Part shown: positions 44,835 through 52,478 of the stretch, one piece after another | Layout of the letters: every line of letters starts with the position of its first letter | How positions within the stretch are numbered: position 1 is the first letter of the stretch | Source: Pontibacter flavimaris | GTDB lineage: Bacteria > Bacteroidota > Bacteroidia > Cytophagales > Hymenobacteraceae | DNA length: 64,000 bases | Direction of reading: 5' to 3' | NCBI RefSeq assembly: GCF_001907195.1 | Contig: NZ_LVWA01000012.1 | Coordinates: 186,001 to 250,000 of the forward strand | Translations under genes and position numbers: made by a program | The notes under the pieces: generated by a model | The model's database searches: none | The model's input: the letters and a program-made list of their open reading frames with translations, nothing else | What the model was told of the DNA's origin: nothing

Positions 44835-45449
44835 ATGAAAATCTTTTTATTTATTTCCTCGCTGCTCCTCTTCTCCTTCTTATTGCTTTTTACACTGCCT
44901 TTAAAAGACTTGCCTGAAAAAAATAGGAAGCCCGCTGGCACTGCTGCTGCACTGCAGGAAGATCAGGAAAAGATTAAGCTCGGGGAGCACCTGGTTCTTA
45001 CGTCTGGCTGCCACGATTGCCATACGCCCAAGAAAATGACAGCTAAAGGCCAGGAGTTTGATTTTTCCAGAGCTTTATCCGGACATCCGGCTGATATGCC
45101 GCCACCTGACGTGAACCGCAAGGAGATGGAGCAGAAAGGCCTGGTGGTCACCCAAACCCTGACCGCCTGGGTGGGGCCCTGGGGTATTTCGTATGCCGCC
45201 AATTTAACCTCCGATGCGACCGGCATCGGCAACTGGACCGAAAAACAATTCTTTACGGCCATACGGAAAGGCAAGTATAAAGGCATAGAGACCAGCCGGA
45301 GTTTATTGCCCCCCATGCCCTGGGATATGTACAAAAATATGACCGACGAGGAGTTAAGCGCCATTTTCGCCTACCTCAAATCCACCAAACCGATCAAGAA
45401 CGTTGTTCCGGCCCCTGAGCCTCCGGTAACCAACGCACCCGGCAAATAA
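44835..45449 (+). CDS. Cytochrome c family protein
   Basis: 204 residues with an N-terminal membrane or signal segment (about 1-22). One haem-binding motif, 'SGCHDCHTPKK' (C59-C62-H63), is present, with a likely axial Met in 'LLPPMPWDMYKNMTDEEL'. The fold ends in the usual C-terminal helix 'AIFAYLKSTKPI'. It probably carries electrons in the periplasm. The ending 'PAPEPPVTNAPGK' is low complexity. It is convergent with the ABC exporter gene. Confidence 0.9.
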   Translation: MKIFLFISSLLLFSFLLLFTLPLKDLPEKNRKPAGTAAALQEDQEKIKLGEHLVLTSGCHDCHTPKKMTAKGQEFDFSRALSGHPADMPPPDVNRKEMEQKGLVVTQTLTAWVGPWGISYAANLTSDATGIGNWTEKQFFTAIRKGKYKGIETSRSLLPPMPWDMYKNMTDEELSAIFAYLKSTKPIKNVVPAPEPPVTNAPGK

Positions 45450-45513
45450 GCATTATACTTTGTTTAACGCGTCCAGCCAAAGCCCGCATAAGCGCAACTT
45501 ACGTGATACGTCC

Positions 45514-47262
45514 TTAAATCCTTGCCTGGTACGTGTACAGTTGGTAGTACCTTCCCTGCTTTTCCAGGAGTTCCTCGTGCTTTCCTTGCTCTGCGATGCG
45601 TCCCTGCTCGATCACCAGTATCTGGTCGGCCTGGCGGATGGTGCTCAGGCGGTGGGCGATGACGAAGGTGGTGCGGCCCTGCATCAGGTTCTTCAGGCTG
45701 GCCTGAATCAGGCTCTCGCTCTCGGTGTCGAGGTTGGAGGTGGCCTCGTCGAGTATGAGGATGCGCGGGTCGGCAAGTATAGCCCGGGCAATGGCAATGC
45801 GCTGCCGCTGTCCGCCCGAAAGCTTCACGCCCCGCTCCCCGATCAGGGTGTCCAGCCCCTCCGGGAAACGGTCGGTAAACTCCTGCACGTGGGCGGCCTC
45901 CACCGCCTGCATCAATTGCGCCTCGGTGGCGTCGGGCCTCGGGAAAAGTATGTTCTGGCGGATGCTGCCCTCGAATAGGAAATCGTCCTGTAGCACCACG
46001 CCCAGCTGGCTGCGGAAACTCTGCAGGGATATGGTTTGCAGATCATAGCCGTCTACGGTGATGGTACCGCTGTCAGGATTGAGGAACGAAGCGGCCAGTC
46101 CGGCAATGGTGGTTTTACCGGAGCCGGAAGTACCCACCAGCGCGGTAACAGAGCCGGCAGGAGCCTGAAAGCTCACCTCTTTCACCACGTCCTTCCCGGT
46201 TTCATAGGCGAACGATACCCGGTCAAACACGATGTCGCCGTGAATTGGATGGAGGTGCAGCGTGCGCTGGCCGGTAGCATCTTCTAAGGGTGTGTTCAGA
46301 ATCTCCTGCGTGCGGTCGAGGCCGGCAAAGGCTTCGGTAAACTGGCTGCCGATGTTGCTCATCTGCAGGATGGGCGCGATCATGAAACCCAAGTATAAGG
46401 TAAAGGCCAGGAAATCGCCGAAGGTCAGCTCCCCGTTCATGATCAGGTAACCGCCAATGCCCATAATGCCCGCCGAGGCCAGGCCCAGCAAAAGCGTAGC
46501 CGCACTCGTCACCATACTTGTCGTCACCAGGCTTTGCTTCACGTTCAGGAATAGTCGTGTCACGCCGTTTTCGAAGGTTTTGATCTCCTGCTCCTCGGCG
46601 TTAAAGCCTTTGATCACGCGCACCCCGCCCAGCGTCTCGGTCAGGCGGCCGGTCACCTCGGCATTGATCACGCCGCGCTCCCGGAAGATGGGTCGTATCC
46701 TGCCAAAAGCTTTTGTAGAGATCACCCCGAATATAGCCACCGGAATCAGGGCGAACCCTGTCATCAGCGGACTGATGTAGATGAGCAGCACCAGGCAGAT
46801 GAGCGAGGTCAGCACGCCGCCCACCATCTGGGCAAAGCCGGTGCCCACCAGGTTGCGCACGCCTTCCACGTCCGTCATAATGCGGGACACGAGTTCACCT
46901 GTCTTGGTGTTGTCGAAGAAGCGGATGGGTAACCGGATGATGTGCCGCTGCACCCTGGCCCGCAGCTGCGAAATGAGGTGCTGCGCCTCCACGCTCAGGA
47001 TCTGCGTAAGCGCAAACGAAGTAACCGATTGGATGGCAATGGCCGCCACCACCGCCCCGATAAGCCACCACAGCATGGTGCTGTCGTTGTTCGGGATCAC
47101 GTCGTCGATCAGGTACTTGCTTGCGCCCGGCAACACCAGCCCCGCCACCCGGCTGATGATGATCAGGACCAGTCCCACACCGAGGTATTTTTTGCGCGGC
47201 CAGATGATGGTTTTGAACACCTGGGCCATGGTAACGTTCTGCAGTTTCTTCGATTTTGACAT
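45514..47262 (-). CDS. ABC exporter, fused permease and ATPase (MsbA/BmrA type)
   Basis: 582 residues. The N-terminal 320 residues contain six membrane helices of the type I exporter fold. The ATPase has Walker A 'LVGTSGSGKTTIAGL' near 378-392, Q-loop 'LGVVLQDDFLFEGSI', the signature 'KLSGGQRQRIAIARAIL' near 482-498, Walker B 'ILILDEATSNLD' near 502-513 and the H-loop 'VIAHRLST'. It works as a homodimer; possible cargoes are lipids or drugs. No adjacent partner is seen. Confidence 0.94.
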   Translation of the reverse strand: MSKSKKLQNVTMAQVFKTIIWPRKKYLGVGLVLIIISRVAGLVLPGASKYLIDDVIPNNDSTMLWWLIGAVVAAIAIQSVTSFALTQILSVEAQHLISQLRARVQRHIIRLPIRFFDNTKTGELVSRIMTDVEGVRNLVGTGFAQMVGGVLTSLICLVLLIYISPLMTGFALIPVAIFGVISTKAFGRIRPIFRERGVINAEVTGRLTETLGGVRVIKGFNAEEQEIKTFENGVTRLFLNVKQSLVTTSMVTSAATLLLGLASAGIMGIGGYLIMNGELTFGDFLAFTLYLGFMIAPILQMSNIGSQFTEAFAGLDRTQEILNTPLEDATGQRTLHLHPIHGDIVFDRVSFAYETGKDVVKEVSFQAPAGSVTALVGTSGSGKTTIAGLAASFLNPDSGTITVDGYDLQTISLQSFRSQLGVVLQDDFLFEGSIRQNILFPRPDATEAQLMQAVEAAHVQEFTDRFPEGLDTLIGERGVKLSGGQRQRIAIARAILADPRILILDEATSNLDTESESLIQASLKNLMQGRTTFVIAHRLSTIRQADQILVIEQGRIAEQGKHEELLEKQGRYYQLYTYQARI

Positions 47263-48054
47263 AGTTTATCTTTTGTCTCCCGGCAAAGGGATTTAAGGCG
47301 GTGGTTCGTTAGGTTGAAGTAGGTTTATACTTTGGCTACCGGCTTGCAAGTTAGCTGTTTTCCGGGTTACAGTCAGAGAATGTTCAAATGGTAATCATAC
47401 CTGGCCGATCAGAAGGGAATTCTGCACGAGCAGGTCATCCCCCTGCCCCTTCTAGGAAGTAGGCTCGTTAAGCGCTACCTGGAAGCGTGGAGGCATGGTA
47501 ATAATGTTAAGAATCATGATCCCCTTGAGGACAAGTGAGAGCGGGAATCGGAAACTTGCGAGCGAAATTCCTGGAGGAACTGCTGGCGTTTGGTATAATG
47601 CCTTACACATTTGCCCTCGCTCGCCTCCGGCGAGTGTGCGAAATAATTTGGCCTCCGGCCACTTTAAACCAGGCTTGTGGCACAAGTGGCGGGACGCCAC
47701 CAGATAGCTCACACGCGCCGGAGGCGAGCGAGGGCAATTAGGGGTATAAATAGCCTTTCTTATTAGAATCAAACCACCCTGCCCTCTAGGGGACAAGTCC
47801 TTTAAAATGTAACAGCCCCTCCAGGCACGGCTTCTATCCTCCCCGATGTCGCAGGCATGCTTCCGTTATTACAAGAACATAGTTTTATAAGAATCAGCCA
47901 CTTCCGGTTAGTTTATACTTCGTTATAAAGATTCCAATAAACCCAAATTAAAAGAGCACGTACTATGGTAGCAAAAAGATTAGAAGTATTAACAGAACCC
48001 TTATCGAAACACCTTTCCTCAAAATTTCTTTATTTCACCCTAATTGTACTTTTA
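47263..48054. repeat. Intergenic region with a long inverted repeat
   Basis: Arms of 28 bases at 47611-47638 and 47710-47737 (beginning TTGCCCTCGCTCGCCTCCGG and ending CCGGAGGCGAGCGAGGGCAA) pair with one mismatch around a 71-base centre that has its own palindromes (GGCCTCCGGCC; TGGCGGGACGCCA). CCCCTTGAGGACAAGT (47521) and CCCTCTAGGGGACAAGT (47779) lie outside. It looks like a small mobile or folded element. No gene was seen in the 792 bases. Confidence 0.65.
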
Positions 48055-48534
48055 ATGAAAAAGCTGTTAATATTACCTCTATTCCTATCCCTGTTCCTGA
48101 CCTCCTGCAACGACGATGACAGCGAGGCAGTCATCCCGGCCGTTTCGGAACTGGATGCCGACATGCGCGGCGACTGGACCAATACTTCCGTGGAAAGAAC
48201 GTACTACTCCGATGCGGGCACAGTGATGTATGCCGATACGTCGGAACGCAATGCGAACTTTCACTTCAATGGTCAGAAGATGACCGTAACCCTGCCCGGC
48301 AGCGGGGATGAGGATGTATGGACCTATAGCTTCCCGGACCCAAATGACTCCACGTACATACAACTAAAGCAGGGCTCTGAGGTGAATGACTATGTGGTGA
48401 CCTCCATGTCAGATACTGAAATGGTTTGGGTAGACGAGTTGGACTGGGCTGGCTTCCCCGAGGAAGTGCCGGATCAGGAAAAAACCACTTCCCGAAAAGG
48501 CATTTACGTCTGGAAGTTCGTTCGGAAGAACTAA
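48055..48534 (+). CDS. Lipoprotein of unknown function, lipocalin-like
   Basis: 159 residues from the ATG at 48055; the open frame continues 30 codons upstream without a signal. 'LLILPLFLSLFLTSC' is a clear lipobox, with Cys18 or so. The mature part starts with acidic residues (NDDDSEAV) and then reads 'MRGDWTNTSVERTYYSDAG', 'NANFHFNGQKMTVTLPGSG' and 'GIYVWKFVRKN', which is the strand layout of small Bacteroidota lipocalin-like lipoproteins. A terminator follows. Confidence 0.8.
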   Translation: MKKLLILPLFLSLFLTSCNDDDSEAVIPAVSELDADMRGDWTNTSVERTYYSDAGTVMYADTSERNANFHFNGQKMTVTLPGSGDEDVWTYSFPDPNDSTYIQLKQGSEVNDYVVTSMSDTEMVWVDELDWAGFPEEVPDQEKTTSRKGIYVWKFVRKN

Positions 48535-48560
48535 CCCTACAGGTAGCTATACTTTTTCTG

Positions 48561-48589
48561 AGCCCGGGCTTATTGTCCGGGCTTTTTTT
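48561..48589 (+). terminator. Rho-independent terminator after the lipoprotein gene
   Basis: Stem AGCCCGG / CCGGGCT with a 9-base loop and TTTTTTT. Confidence 0.88.
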
Positions 48590-48698
48590 GTTCCGCGTTA
48601 TTTATACTTGCTGTTCCGCCCTGGCTGCCCCCATAGTATGAAATAAGTATATCCTGCCCTGGTGTGCTACCGTTAAATACGGTATAAAAGGTAAGTAT

Positions 48699-49118
48699 AT
48701 GAACAAGAAGCACATAAGGCGCGGGTTGATGGCAATGGCTTTTCTGGGAACCCTGTGGTTAAGTGGCTGCCAGGCTACCTCCGCTCCCGGCGGACCTGCT
48801 GGCTCGGCTGCGGCGGAAAGCACAAGCCTGGCGCCGCAGCGGGTGGATATCAGAGGAAGGGTCATCTCGAGCCGGTACTCCGAAGGGCAGGTTATCCTGG
48901 AGGTAGAGGCGGTTGCTCCGTCCATAGACTCGCGCTACCAGCGGGCCTATGTGCTGGTAACGCCAACCGCCCAGAAAATTGGCCCGGATGGCGGGCCTAT
49001 CAGCATAAGTGAGCTGCACCAGGGGCAAAACGTAGCCATCCTGTTGCGGGGCGGCGGACGGGGCACCCTGTACGGCGTTGGAGTAGCCCGTAAACTATGG
49101 GTAGAGGAAGGCATCTAG
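48699..49118 (+). CDS. Small lipoprotein of unknown function
   Basis: 139 residues. 'AMAFLGTLWLSGC' gives a lipobox with Cys24 or so. A Gly/Ala/Ser-rich linker (25-43) leads to one small beta-rich domain: 'VDIRGRVISSRYSEGQVILE', 'SRYQRAYVLVTPTAQKI' and 'LHQGQNVAILLRGGGRG'. The form recalls OB-fold or DUF3221-like domains, but this is a guess. It stands alone. Confidence 0.7.
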   Translation: MNKKHIRRGLMAMAFLGTLWLSGCQATSAPGGPAGSAAAESTSLAPQRVDIRGRVISSRYSEGQVILEVEAVAPSIDSRYQRAYVLVTPTAQKIGPDGGPISISELHQGQNVAILLRGGGRGTLYGVGVARKLWVEEGI

Positions 49119-49201
49119 GAAAAGTGCGCCCGTACGGCCGGTAGATAAAATAGATGGGCGATCCGAGTACGGGCAGCCATTTTATTTATCGCGTTTATAC
49201 T

Positions 49202-49384
49202 TTAGTGCTTCTTTTTGTCCTTGTCTTTCTCCTTTACCACGGTGCCGTCTGCGTTAAAGTTAACTTTCAGGACTTCTCCGTCGCCATCCAGCTTGGTCTT
49301 ATACATGGTTTTGCCGTCCTTCTCCACCGTCTTCGCTTCCTCTATGGTGCGGCCGGCGTACTGCTGGCTAATAGCATCCCGCAC
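49202..49384 (-). pseudogene. Truncated PepSY-like domain protein
   Basis: A 60-codon frame from a GTG. The sequence 'AISQQYAGRTIEEAKTVEKD' then 'GKTMYKTKL' and 'GEVLKVNFNADGTVVKEKD' is the second half of a PepSY-like beta-alpha domain of the kind usually secreted by Bacteroidota. Upstream the conserved 'ELPQAV' can still be read, but a TAG lies two codons before it and no signal peptide is found. It is either a truncated relic or a gene with a sequencing error. Confidence 0.55.
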
Positions 49385-49571
49385 AGCCTGCGGCAGTTCA
49401 CGCTACCTAACATAATGCATCAACCCCGGAATTTTATAGTACTTATACTTTTGCACTGTAGGATTGTTCAGGAAAAACCTGCCATGAGGTATTTCCATTT
49501 AAGCTAAGCGACGCAACAAAGACGCCTGGAAGTGTAATCTTGTACAGCTAAAGTCCAAGGGCTTTATAAAC

Positions 49572-49605
49572 AAAGCAGCCACTGCCTGAAGGCAGTGGCT
49601 GCTTT
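49572..49605. terminator. Bidirectional terminator
   Basis: A 15-bp perfect stem (AAAGCAGCCACTGCC / GGCAGTGGCTGCTTT) with a TGAA loop, 24 bases beyond the stop of the disordered protein gene on the minus strand. Confidence 0.88.
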
Positions 49606-49628
49606 GCTGGTACTCTGATCACGCAAGG

Positions 49629-50468
49629 TTAAAACCCGCCTAACTCTCTCGTACCTCTGTCGGAGTTATGCGAGGTCTCTCCCCGGCCGCTGTTGCTCCG
49701 GCCGCCATAGCTGCCGCCGCCCATCGAGCTGGAGCCGCCATAGTTTCCCGAAGAGCTTCCGTACGTGCCCTGGCCAAACGAGCCTCCCCGATGACCGCCC
49801 GAGTAGCCGGTGCCGCCACCGTAGTTGCTGCCGCCATAAGAGCTGCCCATGCCGGTGCCGTAGTTATCGGAGAAGCTGCGCGTATTATAGTTTGGTATGC
49901 CACGGTCTGAGTGGATGGAGGAATCGCCCATGCCACCGCCGAAGCGAGCGCTGCTGTACCTATCTCCCCTACCCGAGTAGTAGGACTGGTCATCGCCTGA
50001 ACCTCCCCTGCTCCGGGAGCTGCCCAGGGTGTTGTACCTGTCTGAGGTGCCCTCGTAGCTGGAGATGCCGTAGCCCTGGCGCAGGTTACGGTCGTTATCG
50101 CGGCTGCCGCTGTTCCTGTCTTCGTAGCTTCTGTAGTCATCCTGGTAGTTACTGAACCTGTCGCGGTCGCGGCTCATACTTTGCGGGTAGCTTCTGTTCT
50201 GGCTCCAGTCGGTGCGCTGATAACCGGAGTTGCCTCTAAAGCTGTCGTCGTCTCTCCTGCGCCGCTCATACGCATCCCCCATATCGCCCTCATGGTAGCT
50301 TCGGGTAGGGCTGGTGCGCCCGTAGTCATCGCCCCGGTAGTGGCGCTCAAACTCATCTGTCAGGTTTCTGGCGCTGTGGTAGTGGGAATCATTTCCGTAG
50401 CCCTCGTACCCACTGTAATCCGGGCCGTAGTTGTTGTTTTCGTAGCGATCTCTTTCTCGTCTGTCCAT
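49629..50468 (-). CDS. Low-complexity Gly/Ser/Tyr/Arg-rich disordered protein
   Basis: 279 residues with no signal peptide, no membrane segment and almost no hydrophobic residues. The N-terminal 150 residues are rich in Arg, Asp, Tyr and Ser (DRRERDRYENNNYGPDYSGY; SRDRDRFSNYQDDYRSYEDR). The C-terminal 80 residues become glycine-rich with repeated Tyr-Gly and Ser-Gly steps (SSYGGSNYGGGTGYSGGHRG). The composition resembles FUS- or hnRNP-type low-complexity domains that form condensates. I recognise no family. It is monocistronic with a strong terminator. Confidence 0.8.
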   Translation of the reverse strand: MDRRERDRYENNNYGPDYSGYEGYGNDSHYHSARNLTDEFERHYRGDDYGRTSPTRSYHEGDMGDAYERRRRDDDSFRGNSGYQRTDWSQNRSYPQSMSRDRDRFSNYQDDYRSYEDRNSGSRDNDRNLRQGYGISSYEGTSDRYNTLGSSRSRGGSGDDQSYYSGRGDRYSSARFGGGMGDSSIHSDRGIPNYNTRSFSDNYGTGMGSSYGGSNYGGGTGYSGGHRGGSFGQGTYGSSSGNYGGSSSMGGGSYGGRSNSGRGETSHNSDRGTRELGGF

Positions 50469-50701
50469 AGTTGTAAAATAGGTTCGTTAAATATTTACTC
50501 TTCCTATTAACGACACAGGGGCCAGGCGGTTTACTTTAATATCTCAGGTTGCGATCATCCCACCCCTGCACTGCATGAGTAATTCGCAACGCGGGTTTTA
50601 TACTTGCTGCCCTTTCCGGTTCCCACAAAGCAACCTATACTTTAAGCTAAGGCATAAATGAAGGCCGTGCCCTTTCCGGCAGGTTTCCGGCAAGGGCACT
50701 C

Positions 50702-51250
50702 CTACTCCTCCGTTTCCCGCACACGCCAGGCCAGCACTTTAAACAGGATGTACAGCATAGCGAAAACGGCCATGGCGATCAGTGCCCAGCGTTTCTTGCG
50801 GTTCAGCTCCTGCCAATAATCCCGGTCGGCCTCGGTGTCCTTCAGCTTCTGCCTGATGGCTGTGTTGGCCAGACGCTCTATCTTCAGTTCCCGGTTCAGG
50901 GAGTCCAGTTGCAGGGTATCGGGCAGGTAAACGATGTTTGTAGCAGCGGTGCCAGGGCACTCGGGGCAGCTGCTGTAGCGGGGGGCAAAGACGGCTTCGG
51001 GCCGTGAAACCAGCATCGGACTCGGGACCAGCCTGCCCGCCTGCAGCCGCTGCCGGGCAGGTATGGCGGGGGGATAGAACCTCGGTGGGAAACTCCCTGC
51101 TGCGTAGGCGCCGCCGTTGTCAGGAGTGCGGGCTTCCTTTTTCGCCACATATTCCGCCAGCTTGTCCGGGTTCTCCTCAAAGAACTTCTCGGCCTGGCGC
51201 TGGGTGGCGCAGGAGCACAGCAGTAGCAGTAGCAGCAATGTAACCCTCAT
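50702..51250 (-). CDS. Lipoprotein with a C-terminal membrane helix, unknown function
   Basis: 182 residues. 'MRVTLLLLLLLCSCATQ' is a lipobox (Cys12 or Cys14). A Pro/Arg-rich middle (about 50-90) is followed by a predicted coiled coil (SLNRELKIERLANTAIRQKL near 117-136, then KDTEADRDYWQELNRKK). A clear membrane helix follows, 'WALIAMAVFAMLYILFKVLA' near 154-173, with a short charged tail. Both ends seem membrane-bound, so the chain may bridge two membranes or fold back. A hairpin GTGCCC..GGGCAC at 50667-50699 lies just after the stop. Confidence 0.7.
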   Translation of the reverse strand: MRVTLLLLLLLCSCATQRQAEKFFEENPDKLAEYVAKKEARTPDNGGAYAAGSFPPRFYPPAIPARQRLQAGRLVPSPMLVSRPEAVFAPRYSSCPECPGTAATNIVYLPDTLQLDSLNRELKIERLANTAIRQKLKDTEADRDYWQELNRKKRWALIAMAVFAMLYILFKVLAWRVRETEE

Positions 51251-51437
51251 GTTTGCGTATATGCCTGTTAGTTTTGCGCCCGGCCGTGGGGTGGCCCTCC
51301 ATAGCCTCCTACGGAAACAACTCGTACGTGGGACATCCCCGGTTTATAACGTATGCGTGGCCCAAAGCAGCCGGCTGCCCGGGCAACTTAAAAAATTAAG
51401 CACTGGATTGCCATCTTATACTTGCTTAAAACGCTAT

Positions 51438-51518
51438 ATCAGGAAGTATAAATATAAAGACGGAGAGAAGTTATACTTTGCGGCGCTTGCGGGGTTGCAC
51501 CACTGGAAAAGGTTTTAG
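51438..51518 (+). pseudogene. Possible third RAYT relic (N-terminal fragment)
   Basis: The plus strand reads 'RKYKYKDGEKLYFAALAGLH' then HWKRF and a stop. It aligns without gaps to the RAYT N-terminus at 39606 ('RKYKFHNKEGLYFVSFAVVY' then WVDVF): RKYK, LYF, the Ala and the final Phe coincide, and the spacing of AAGTATAAAT and TATACTTTG is equal. The HUH part is missing. The rest of the gap 51251-51700 shows no gene. Confidence 0.4.
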
Positions 51519-51700
51519 CGGAAAGTATTTCCGGAGAGTCTGCCCGGACTATGCGCCGGAAACCGAACTAAGGAGCGGGCGCTACCCCTTACAGGCAGGA
51601 TTCATACTTCGACCCTTAAAACACCACGCTATACACGAAAAATTTAAATTTTAAGGAAACGATTCATACTTTTGAACTGTTTTTTTCCATAAACAACCTG

Positions 51701-52216
51701 ATGGAGTACAGAAAGATACAATACTGGCAATACGAGCCGGGGGAAAAGGAGGAGCGTGTGCTGGAGGCGGCCCTGGCACTGACCTTGCAGGGAAGGCACA
51801 ATGCATATCTTTCGGAGATAGCTTCTTTCATCTCGGAACACACTGGCGCAAAATATATCCTCATCGGGCAGCTCTCAGAAGACCGGGAGCATATCCATAC
51901 CCTTGTGTTCATGGAGGATAAAAAACTGCTGGATAACTACACCTACCCGCTAAAGGGCACTCCCTGCGAGGTAGCCCTTGCCCACCGCTTCTGTTACCAC
52001 CCCTTTGATGTGGCCCCTTCCTTTCCGGAGGATAAGGAACTGCAGGACCTGCAGATAGAAAGCTACCTGGGCAGCATCCTGCTGTCGGAGGAAAACGAGC
52101 CTATTGGCCTGGCAGCGCTGATGGATGTGAAACAGATAGAGAACGCCGCCTTTGCCGAGCACCTGATCACGGTGCTGAGCCCGGCAATTGAAGAAGAGAT
52201 ATTGCTGCTGCGCTAG
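51701..52216 (+). CDS. GAF domain protein
   Basis: 171 residues. A GAF fold covers about 18-168: 'LQGRHNAYLSEIASFISEHT' (helix), 'GAKYILIGQLSEDREHIHTL', 'TPCEVALAHRFCYHPFDVA' and 'ESYLGSILLSEENEPIGLAA'. The 'YPLKGTPCEVAL' step is a usual GAF sign. It is probably a small-ligand or redox sensor. It is 262 bases from a PAS histidine kinase gene on the same strand, a likely partner. Confidence 0.85.
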   Translation: MEYRKIQYWQYEPGEKEERVLEAALALTLQGRHNAYLSEIASFISEHTGAKYILIGQLSEDREHIHTLVFMEDKKLLDNYTYPLKGTPCEVALAHRFCYHPFDVAPSFPEDKELQDLQIESYLGSILLSEENEPIGLAALMDVKQIENAAFAEHLITVLSPAIEEEILLLR

Positions 52217-52478
52217 TCTGAAGCGGAAGCAGCGGCGCTGCTATGCTGCGCCTGCAGGTGTGCGTCTGTATAATATCCTGCTAAAGTATAAGACTCCCCC
52301 GCCAGTTGTAAGTCTCCGCTTTAAACGCTACCTTGTTGCAGGTTGAGGTTTCTGCGCCTGCAAAACCTACCTCTCTACCATACGTTCTATAGCACCGGCT
52401 GGAAGCTGAGGCACCCTTCTTCCCTGATGAAACGCATGGCCTCCCACAAGGGAATTTTCCCGACTGAACAAAAAAACT

